A DNA stretch of 64,000 nt, from NCBI GenBank assembly GCA_002422085.1, contig DISZ01000015.1:1-64000 (forward strand), given 5' to 3'. Every line of letters starts with the position of its first letter. Positions within the stretch are counted from its first letter, which is position 1. A program made the position numbers and the translations under genes. The stretch is from Rhodobacteraceae bacterium UBA6197. GTDB lineage: Bacteria; Pseudomonadota; Alphaproteobacteria; Rhodobacterales; Rhodobacteraceae. Under the pieces are notes generated by a model, which had not been told where the DNA came from, made no database searches, and saw only the letters and a list, made by a program, of their open reading frames with translations. This document shows positions 15,958 to 21,897 of the stretch, in pieces.

Positions 15958-17085
15958 TCAATGGGTAATTGGGCTATTCTCGTGCCCACAGAGGCTGTCG
16001 ATCAGCTTGATCACCGCGCGCAGGTCAAGGCGATGGGAGGAACCTTCAAGCATCGCGGCCAAGGTTGCAATCGCGTCTGCCGACAGGCCCCGCGCCGCGC
16101 CCTCCCGGCGTGCAAAATGCGCCAAATACGCGCCCGAAAGCGGCGGGACATCGACGACCCGGCAGCGGCTGAGTAGTGGTGCGGGCACGTTGCGGCGATT
16201 GTTTGAGGTCAGGATCCAGCTGATCCAACGCATGTCGAAAGTGACCCGGAAGTAGGGACAGCTCCATGCCTGCGCGCTGAGCGGCTCGAGCAGGGGCAGA
16301 AGCGCATTGCTCAGTGCAAAGCTCATGCCCTTGTTCGAGCACACATTACCGACCTTGTCGATCTCGTCGATCACCATTACCGGATTGCCCACGTGATCGC
16401 GCAGGATCAGCTCGACCAAACGCCCTGGCTGCGCGGTCGCCCAACCGCGTTGGCTGCCGGCGACCGCGAAACCGGCCGGCTCGTTTGCAGCATCGATCAG
16501 CTCCGAAGGCGTGCCGATCAATTCCGCCAGACGCCGCGCCCAGTAGCTTTTACCGACACCCGGCGGCCCGTCGAGCAGCATCGGCGGCAAGTGCAAGGCG
16601 GGTGCGCCGTTGCGCACGCTCTCGCGCATCGCGTGCCAAGCCAGAGTGGTCGCCTGCGCCATCCAGGGCATCTCTTCGTGCAGCGTCGCTGCAATCTCGT
16701 CGGCGCGATGCGCGCTTGGCAGCTGAACCACCCGCACACCGTCGCTGAGCCCGCGCAACTTCTCTCGCGCGTCCTTGTCCAGATGCCCCAGACCCGATGC
16801 CCGGATACGCCGATCCGCGAGCGCTTTTGCTCGGCGATGAATCCTTTCGCCATCGTGCTGACTGGGACAGCAAGCGAGTAACTCCTCGCTCCAGCGATCC
16901 GCCTCGCGCGCGGCTTCGAGATCAGCCGGGTCAAACCCGCGCGCCTTCCAGCGCAGCTCGCGCAGGAACGCGATGAGCTGCTGCTCGATCTTCTGCGGTG
17001 AGGTCTCGAGATCGAAGCGCAGAGCGACAATGCGGAGAGGAACCTGGTCGCGCCGATGCGCGCCGGAACGACGGTTAATGCTCAT
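15958..17085 (-). CDS. Lon-type AAA+ ATPase without protease domain
   Basis: This 375-residue protein has an uncharacterised helical amino-terminal half, then an AAA+ module with Walker A DGPPGVGKSYWARRL, Walker B PVMVIDEIDKVGN, a sensor 1 Asn in SWILTSNNRR and an arginine-finger region PAPLLSRCRVVDVP. The DEIDKVG Walker B and GPPGVGKS Walker A are those of Lon, but the chain ends after the small ATPase subdomain and has no Ser-Lys protease domain. It overlaps the end of tnpB by 11 bases (ATG at 17085, tnpB stop at 17075), so translation is probably coupled to transposition genes. It could be a defence remodeller acting with the phosphoesterase and Type ISP enzyme, or a transposition factor analogous in role to IstB or TnsC. 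The sequence alone does not separate these. Confidence 0.85.
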   Translation of the reverse strand: MSINRRSGAHRRDQVPLRIVALRFDLETSPQKIEQQLIAFLRELRWKARGFDPADLEAAREADRWSEELLACCPSQHDGERIHRRAKALADRRIRASGLGHLDKDAREKLRGLSDGVRVVQLPSAHRADEIAATLHEEMPWMAQATTLAWHAMRESVRNGAPALHLPPMLLDGPPGVGKSYWARRLAELIGTPSELIDAANEPAGFAVAGSQRGWATAQPGRLVELILRDHVGNPVMVIDEIDKVGNVCSNKGMSFALSNALLPLLEPLSAQAWSCPYFRVTFDMRWISWILTSNNRRNVPAPLLSRCRVVDVPPLSGAYLAHFARREGAARGLSADAIATLAAMLEGSSHRLDLRAVIKLIDSLCGHENSPITH

Positions 17086-17494
17086 GTGCTTGGTCCGAAT
17101 TCTGGTGCGTTTGCGCTTTTTCAGTCGATAGCGTTGAATGAGACTGCGGCTTGTGTGGCCGCAGATAGCGGGGTGTGGTTACATTCCGCCAATCGATCCC
17201 TTCAAAGAGCGCCTCAAACTGTGCTTTCGTAAGCGATAGCGTGCCATCTACAAGGCTGGGCCAATAGAACCCTTTGCCTTCGATGCGCTTGTAAATTAGC
17301 ACCAAGCCGGTGCCGTCCCACATCACGATTTTCATCTTGTCACGACCCTTCGATCGAAACACGAAGAACGCACCGGAAAAAGGATCAAGGTCGAAGTTTT
17401 CTGCGACATAGTTCACAAGGCCATCGATCCCTTTTCTGAAATCGACGGGTTGCATCGCGAGGAATATCTTGAAGCTGCTCGAGGGGACGATCAT
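17075..17494 (-). CDS. tnpB: IS66-family accessory protein TnpB (Orf2)
   Basis: The 139-residue protein shows the family signature MQPVDFRKGIDGLVNYV, the SGAFFVFRSKGRDKMKIVMWD core and the FYWP motif preceding an ALFEGIDWRN ending, extended by about 25 polar residues. IS66 TnpB is required for efficient transposition in studied members, but its biochemical role is not known. Its ATG overlaps the tnpA stop (ATGA, 17491-17494), and its 3' end overlaps the start of the AAA+ gene, linking cargo translation to the transposition operon. Confidence 0.93.
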   Translation of the reverse strand: MIVPSSSFKIFLAMQPVDFRKGIDGLVNYVAENFDLDPFSGAFFVFRSKGRDKMKIVMWDGTGLVLIYKRIEGKGFYWPSLVDGTLSLTKAQFEALFEGIDWRNVTTPRYLRPHKPQSHSTLSTEKAQTHQNSDQAHEH

Positions 17495-17880
17495 GTCGCG
17501 GCCCCTGCTGCACGGAGCAGTTTTGCCAGGCTAGCTTCGTCGATAGATATCGGAAACTCGATGCAGACCGCGCCGACGACGATACGCGCTTGGTCTAGAT
17601 TTGATGGCTGGGCCGCAACTGATCGATCATCTGGGTGAAGCTTCACCTCAGCGAACCCAAGACCATTGTCCAATATGGTATCGCCACGAGCGCGGCGCGC
17701 CGCCACATGCCACTTGCGGACCAAGCATTCATGCGCATCGAGTTCCGCCGCAATTGCGCCGGGCGAGGCTCCTTCTTCGTCGATGCGTCGCACGGCTTCG
17801 CGTTTTAGGGCTTTCGGCCAGATATTCTTGCCCGAGGGTGATGTGGCGATTTCGAAGCCCCAAATCTCGCGATCCGCCAT
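17491..17880 (-). CDS. tnpA: IS66-family accessory protein TnpA (Orf1)
   Basis: The 129-residue protein has a helix-turn-helix typical of IS66 Orf1 (LKREAVRRIDEEGASPGAIA followed by AELDAHECLVRKWH) and the family ending ARIVVGAVCIEFPISIDEAS with ALAKLLRA-like helices. It is the first gene inside the right transposon end and reads toward the element interior. About 90 bases separate its start from the terminal repeat; the promoter for the whole tnpA-tnpB-cargo unit must lie there or in the upstream IS3 DNA. Confidence 0.92.
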   Translation of the reverse strand: MADREIWGFEIATSPSGKNIWPKALKREAVRRIDEEGASPGAIAAELDAHECLVRKWHVAARRARGDTILDNGLGFAEVKLHPDDRSVAAQPSNLDQARIVVGAVCIEFPISIDEASLAKLLRAAGAAT

Positions 17881-17949
17881 GATAGTCTCCCGTGTGTTTC
17901 GCGGGATAGGCTTATCATGATGAAAAGGAGGCGTTCAGAGACTGTGAGC

Positions 17950-17970
17950 GGGGTCAGATGCAACGCTTAC
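17950..17970 (-). repeat. Right terminal inverted repeat of the IS66-type transposon
   Basis: Read inward on the minus strand it begins GTAAGCGTTGCATCTGACCCC and matches the left end at 20 of 21 positions. Confidence 0.93.
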
Positions 17971-17978
17971 GATTGAAC
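17971..17978. repeat. Right target-site duplication of the IS66-type transposon
   Basis: GATTGAAC is identical to 3667-3674. Together the two copies fix the element boundaries to the base. Confidence 0.95.
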
Positions 17979-18439
17979 CAGCCCCAGCCGATGACCTTGA
18001 GGTAGGTGAAGCCGGTTTGCCACATCTGGTTTGGCGCCGTGGTCTTGTCCTTGAATTCATCCGCAGCCTTGATGACGACGTAGGCGGGGCTGGTGATCAG
18101 GTCGTGGGATTTGAGCAGGCGATACACTGAAGCCTCTGATACAAAATACTTTTCCATATCAGTAAACCGCACCGCCAATTCGCGGGGCGACAGTTCCGGC
18201 TCTTCCAGCGCCAGGGCCACGATCTGAGCCCGTACCGCTTCCGGAATGCGGTTCCAGACCCGGGAAGGCCGTGAAGGGCGATCTTCCAACCCTTCGGGCC
18301 CATGTTCGACGAAGCGATCATACCAGCGGTAGAAGGTGGTGGGTGGGATGCCAATCTTGGTCAAAGTACGCCGCACCGGCAGATGCGACTGCTCGACCAG
18401 CCGGATGATCTCGAGCTTCTCAGTGGCAGGATACCTCAT
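17979..18439 (-). pseudogene. IS3-family transposase OrfB, 5' part (split by the transposon)
   Basis: The part begins MRYPATEKLEIIRLVEQSHL at 18439, with GGGGGAG upstream. It contains an HTH region (GIPPTTFYRWYDRF), the helical linker SPRELAVRFTDMEKYF and the start of the rve domain (APNQMWQTGFTYLKVIGWGW), where it meets the transposon. The normal family motif is MWQTDFTY; here Gly replaces the first catalytic Asp (WQTGFTY), so the transposase may have been inactive even before it was split. The rest is at 3155-3666. Confidence 0.88.
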
Positions 18440-18461
18440 TCGTGGTCTCCCCCAGCCCCGC

Positions 18462-18842
18462 TCATGTTTTTTTGAGCAGACGGTTTTCAAGGCTGAGATC
18501 GGCCACCAGTTCCTTCAATGCCAAAGCCTCGGCGCGCAGATCCTTGACCTCGCCTGTATTCGCCTGGCGGGCCGTATCACCGGCCAGCCGCTTCTTGCCG
18601 GCCTCGAGAAATTCCTTCGACCAGCTGTAATACAGGCTTTGGGCGATCCCTTCCTTACGGCACAGTTCGGCAATGCTGTCCTCACCACGAAGGCCGGATA
18701 GCACGATCCGGATCTTCTCCTCGGAAGAATGCAGTTTGCGCGTCGCGCGCCGGATATCTTTCACAACCTGCTCGGCAGGCGCCTTCGTCGTCACGGGTTT
18801 CGCTGGCGCGGGCCTTCGGTTCTTCATCATCTTCAACTCCAT
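18462..18842 (-). CDS. IS3-family OrfA (HTH and leucine-zipper protein)
   Basis: This 126-residue protein has a Lys/Arg-rich start, a helix-turn-helix (EEKIRIVLSGLRGEDSIAEL with CRKEGIAQSLYYSWSKEF) and a carboxy-terminal leucine-zipper helix (ALALKELVADLSLENRLLKK). It ends over a run of seven A residues on the minus strand (plus-strand T7 at 18467-18473). The other frame continues KKHERGWGRPRMRYP directly into OrfB. This is the standard arrangement for programmed minus-one frameshifting that makes the OrfAB transposase. Confidence 0.85.
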   Translation of the reverse strand: MELKMMKNRRPAPAKPVTTKAPAEQVVKDIRRATRKLHSSEEKIRIVLSGLRGEDSIAELCRKEGIAQSLYYSWSKEFLEAGKKRLAGDTARQANTGEVKDLRAEALALKELVADLSLENRLLKKT

Positions 18843-19333
18843 ATGGGGTAAAGATGAGCCGCAAATCCTCCGTTAGGCAATTACGCTAAACTGTTCCATG
18901 GGCGCTGACGGCGGACACAGAATATATGCGGATCTCAAAAGCAGAACGGAATGGCGACTGAATGTGCAGCGGTACCACCGTTTCAGAAAACCCGGGAAAG
19001 CGGTCGTTAAAGCATCGCCAGAAGCATCGCTTTGGCTTGTCGCACGTTCGGGGTGAGCGAGACCTGCTATCGCTACGGCCCCAAGTTGCGTGCCGAGAAC
19101 GAAGAGATTGCCGATCTGCTGGTCGGGCTGACCGATGCCCGCAAGACATGGGGTTCGGACTGTGCTTCCTGCATTTACGCAATGTGAAGGGCCATCCATG
19201 GAACCACAAACGCGTCTACCGCATCTACTGCGAGCTGGAATTGAATCTGCGGATCAAACCCCGCAAGCGGTTGAAGCGGGACAAACCCGACGCGCTGGCG
19301 GTGCCGGATGCGCCGAACATGACCTGGTCGATG

Positions 19334-19372
19334 CGTTGCCCGGTAGGCGTTTGCCTGCAAACGCCGTAAGGG
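19334..19372 (-). repeat. Small palindromic element, copy 1 (inside the IS3 relic)
   Basis: The 39-base insertion splits TWSM from DFIADRL. Its core GGCGTTTGC-CT-GCAAACGCC (19346-19365) is a perfect 9-bp hairpin flanked by CCGGTA and GTAAGG. On the minus strand it reads CCTTACGGCG ... CGCCTACCGG, matching copy 2. Confidence 0.7.
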
Positions 19373-19711
19373 GATTTCATAGCCGACCGGCTGGGGGATG
19401 GCCGGGCGTTCCGGCTGTTGAACGTGCTGGACGACTTCAACCGTGAAGGGCTGGGGATCGAGGTCGACTTCTCGCTACCAGCCGAACAGGTGATACGGAG
19501 CCTGGATCGGATCATCGAGTGGCGGGGCAAGCCCGGCGCCATACGGGTCGACAACGACCCGGAATACATCAGCGAAAAACTGATGAAATGGGCCGAAAAG
19601 CAAGGGGTTACCATCCAACCGGGTCAGCCGCAGCAAAATGCCTGCATCGAACGCACTAACCGCACGGTTCGTCACGAATGGCTGGACCAATACATCATCG
19701 AAACCATCGAG

Positions 19712-19752
19712 CCTTACGGCGATCGCGGGCAATCGCCTACCGGCCAACGCAA
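19712..19752 (+). repeat. Small palindromic element, copy 2 (opposite orientation)
   Basis: It reads CCTTACGGCG ... CGCCTACCGG, like copy 1 on the other strand. The hairpin core is GGCGATCGC-GG-GCAATCGCC (8 of 9 pairs), so the stem sequence differs between copies while pairing is kept. It adds about 14 residues in frame between IETIE and AQDFATQWLW of the relic transposase. Confidence 0.7.
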
Positions 19753-20110
19753 GGCCCAGGATTTTGCCACACAATGGCTCTGGACTTACAACAATGACCG
19801 CCCGAACATGGGCATCGACGGCATCACGCCGCCCAGAAACTGAAAACGGCCGCGTGAATTCTACGACCGCACCCCGTTAAAAATGGGGGGATTACCCTTC
19901 ACCAAACCGGCCATTCTTGTATCGCGCAGCAATTCCGGCTGCCAAAGGCGCGCAACGCGGACGAAGCCGACTTACGCCGCGTCGATCAGGAAGGTTGGTT
20001 TTGACACTAAACCGCCTTTGAAACCTGGTGTGTCAGGTGTTCGATATCGCTCTTTGAAAACTCTCCGTGTCCATGTGCAAGGGCCCGAAATGGCCGGGCA
20101 GAAGCCTGAA

Positions 20111-20569
20111 CTAATGTGCCAAAGGGAAAACGGCTGTTCTCTTGACGGTTCCGTAGACAAAGCTCGTGTCGATGGAGGCGATGCCGCCGATGGGGTGTAT
20201 CCGGTTGCGGATAAAGTTCTCGTAGGCTTCAAGGTCAGGGACCAGCACCCTTAACTGATAGTCCATCGCCCCGGTCATCACGTGACATTCGAGCACTTCA
20301 TCAATCAACCGGACTCGTTTCTCAAACTTTTGGACCTCCTCTTCATTGTGCCGCTCCAGCTTGATCCGCACGAAAACAGTGATGGCCAGGCCGTAGGCGG
20401 CCGCGTCAACATCGGCGCTATATCCCTGAATGACCCCCTTGGCCTCCAGGTTTCTTACCCGGCGCAAGCACGGGGATGGCGACAGGTTCACGGCCTCGGC
20501 AAGATCCTGGTTGGTCATCCGCCCATCTCGCTGGAGGGCGCGGATGATTTGTCTGTCTTTGGCGTCCAT
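20111..20569 (-). CDS. mdeR: Lrp/AsnC-family regulator, MdeR-like
   Basis: This 152-residue regulator starts at MDAKDRQIIRALQRDGRMTN, with an HTH (LAEAVNLSPSPCLRRVRNLE) and a carboxy-terminal AsnC effector domain (VFVRIKLERHNEEEVQKFEK onward). A longer frame upstream has no family support. It is divergent from a methionine gamma-lyase gene and a homodimeric E1-type dehydrogenase gene. This is the mdeR-mdeA-mdeB arrangement described in Pseudomonas putida, where MdeR activates the mdeAB operon. The 115-base divergent region contains a perfect palindrome TTGGCA-GATAA-TGCCAA (20582-20598) and a related TTGGCA/TGCCG pair (20622-20638), suited to an Lrp-type octamer. The symbol rests on context plus family and not on alignment. 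Confidence 0.8.
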   Translation of the reverse strand: MDAKDRQIIRALQRDGRMTNQDLAEAVNLSPSPCLRRVRNLEAKGVIQGYSADVDAAAYGLAITVFVRIKLERHNEEEVQKFEKRVRLIDEVLECHVMTGAMDYQLRVLVPDLEAYENFIRNRIHPIGGIASIDTSFVYGTVKRTAVFPLAH

Positions 20570-20581
20570 TGTGCGTCCTGA

Positions 20582-20598
20582 TTGGCAGATAATGCCAA
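20582..20598. promoter_or_regulatory. Candidate MdeR/Lrp operator palindrome
   Basis: TTGGCAGATAATGCCAA is a perfect 6-bp inverted repeat with a 5-base spacer, 13 bases upstream of the mdeR start. A second, imperfect copy (TTGGCA, 6-base spacer, TGCCGC) follows at 20622-20639 toward mdeA. Half-sites of the same sequence occur upstream of the other Lrp gene at 1873-1885. Confidence 0.55.
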
Positions 20599-20683
20599 AC
20601 GATATGTCCATGACGGCATCATTGGCAAGCAAATGCCGCCATAGATGGCGCAGAATGGCCTGAGATCGATTCAGGAGCCTTTT

Positions 20684-21886
20684 ATGACCCGCCCAGCCAG
20701 CTTTGCCACCCGCGCCATTCATCACGCCTATGATCCGATGCAAAACGAAGGAGCGTTAACGCCGCCTTTGCACCTGACTTCGACCTTTGCCTTTGAGACC
20801 GCCGAGGCTGGTGGCGAGATGTTCGCAGGCGATCGGCAGGGGTATATCTACAGCCGTGTTTCGAACCCGACCTGCGATCTATTGGAACGTCGCATTGCCA
20901 CGTTAGAGGGCGCCGAGGCGGGCTTGGCGCTTGCCAGCGGTATGGGCGCGATTACCGCCGTGCTGTGGACGCTGCTGTCGCCCGGTGACGAAGTGATCGT
21001 AGACAAGACGCTCTATGGCTGCACCTTTGCTTTCATGCAGCATGGGCTGGCAAAATGGGGAGTCACGATCACCCATATCGACATGACCGACCCGGAAAAT
21101 CTACGCGCGGCAATCTCCGACAAAACCCGTGTTGTCTATTTCGAAACCCCGGCCAACCCGAATATGCGGCTGGTGGATATCGCGGCCGCGGCCGGGATTG
21201 CCCACGCAGCGGGCGCGCAGGTGGTTGTAGACAACACCTATGCCACGCCATACCTGACCCGCCCGATCGAGATGGGGGCCGATATCGTTGTGCATTCCGC
21301 CACCAAATACCTTGGCGGTCATGGCGACGTGGTGGCCGGGCTGGTTGCTGGCAGTGCAGAACAGGTGGCGGAGATCCGGTTGGTAGGCATGAAGGACATG
21401 ACCGGCGCGGTGATGGCGCCTTTCAACGCGATGCTGATCTTGCGCGGGCTCAAGACGCTGGCGTTGCGAATGGACCGCCATTGCGCTTCGGCCTGTGTCG
21501 TGGCCAAATTCCTAGAAGCGCACCCTGCAGTGCAGACCGTATATTTCCCGGGTTTGGAAAGCTTTCCCCAGCAGAAGCTGGCAGAGCAGCAGATGGATCA
21601 ACCCGGCGCAATGATCGCGTTCGAAATCGATGGCGGCATGTCCGGCGGTATCGCCTTTATGAACGGGTTGAAGATGATCCAGCGAGCAGTGTCGTTGGGC
21701 GATGCCGAGACACTGATCCAGCATCCAGCGTCGATGACCCACTCGACCTACACGCCCGAGGAACGCGCCGAACATGACATCAGCGACGGTTTGATCCGCC
21801 TGTCCGTGGGATTGGAAGAGGTCGAGGACATCCTTGCCGATCTGGAACAAGCCCTTCCGATGGCAGAACGCCACGCAGCCGAATAA
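20684..21886 (+). CDS. mdeA: Methionine gamma-lyase (PLP-dependent)
   Basis: This 400-residue enzyme of the Cys/Met-metabolism PLP family probably splits L-methionine into methanethiol, 2-oxobutanoate and ammonia. Family landmarks are YIYSRVSNPTCDLLE (phosphate-side Tyr/Arg), the ASGMGAI turn, VVDNTYATPYLTRPI (cofactor Asp) and the PLP lysine in VVHSATKYLGGHGDVVAG. TLYGCTFAF holds the Tyr-Gly-Cys motif whose Cys is characteristic of methionine gamma-lyases rather than cystathionine enzymes. The ATG at 20684 has CAGGAG upstream; an earlier in-frame ATG at 20645 lacks a ribosome site. The E1-type dehydrogenase gene that follows 11 bases later would use the 2-oxobutanoate product, which supports the assignment. 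Confidence 0.9.
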   Translation: MTRPASFATRAIHHAYDPMQNEGALTPPLHLTSTFAFETAEAGGEMFAGDRQGYIYSRVSNPTCDLLERRIATLEGAEAGLALASGMGAITAVLWTLLSPGDEVIVDKTLYGCTFAFMQHGLAKWGVTITHIDMTDPENLRAAISDKTRVVYFETPANPNMRLVDIAAAAGIAHAAGAQVVVDNTYATPYLTRPIEMGADIVVHSATKYLGGHGDVVAGLVAGSAEQVAEIRLVGMKDMTGAVMAPFNAMLILRGLKTLALRMDRHCASACVVAKFLEAHPAVQTVYFPGLESFPQQKLAEQQMDQPGAMIAFEIDGGMSGGIAFMNGLKMIQRAVSLGDAETLIQHPASMTHSTYTPEERAEHDISDGLIRLSVGLEEVEDILADLEQALPMAERHAAE

Positions 21887-21897
21887 GGAAGAGAGCC

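Larger units (their letters stand above)
3675..17970. mobile_element. IS66-family transposon carrying a multi-gene defence cargo (14,296 bp)
   Basis: The ends are inverted repeats of 21 bases with one mismatch, flanked by the identical 8-bp duplication GATTGAAC, inside an otherwise intact IS3 orfB. The transposition genes are all present but separated: tnpA (17491-17880) and tnpB (17075-17494) at the right end, tnpC at 7197-8867. Cargo between them on the same strand is an AAA+ ATPase, a phosphoesterase, a Type ISP restriction-modification enzyme, a secreted Cys-rich protein and a Ner-type regulator. To the left of tnpC are a CoiA-like nuclease and OLD nuclease pair on the plus strand and a HEPN-like protein on the minus strand. 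IS66 elements with passenger genes are known as a class; this size, the split arrangement and this cargo are what stand out. The perfect duplication and repairable target argue for recent, single-unit transposition. Confidence 0.93.
3102..18898 (-). mobile_element. IS3-family insertion sequence, interrupted by the 14.3-kb IS66-type transposon
   Basis: Inverted ends begin TGGAACAG at 3102 and, on the opposite strand, at 18898. Imperfect complementarity continues inward through TAATT and GGCTCATC. With the inserted transposon and one target-duplication copy removed, the element is about 1.49 kb, a normal size for IS3. It carries orfA and orfB on the minus strand in the usual order. The ends may lie slightly further out, because 3072-3094 and 18906-18928 are also inverted copies of each other around TCTGTGTCCG. 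No matching 3- or 4-bp target duplication is evident at either candidate boundary. Confidence 0.75.
19023..19843 (+). pseudogene. Second IS3-family transposase, broken by a frameshift and two small palindromic insertions
   Basis: Pieces of an OrfB can be read in order: SIALACRTFGVSETCYRYGP through GLTDARKTWG, then after a frameshift near 19153 FLHLRNVKGHPWNHKRVYRI, APNMTWSM, DFIADRLGDGRAFRLLNVLD, REGLGIEVDFSLPAEQVIRS and WLWTYNNDRPNMGIDGITP. The catalytic region VDNDPEY has Asp where VDNGPEY is usual, another sign of decay. Two insertions of about 40 bases interrupt it at 19334-19372, introducing a stop, and 19712-19752, in frame. No matching ends or duplication were found. It belongs to a different IS3 subgroup from the split element to its left. 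Confidence 0.8.

Noticed and set aside
3675..17970. Two independent IS66 insertions forming a composite transposon
   Set aside because: Only one pair of terminal repeats and one duplication were seen, and tnpA-tnpB and tnpC each occur once, so a single element is the simpler reading.
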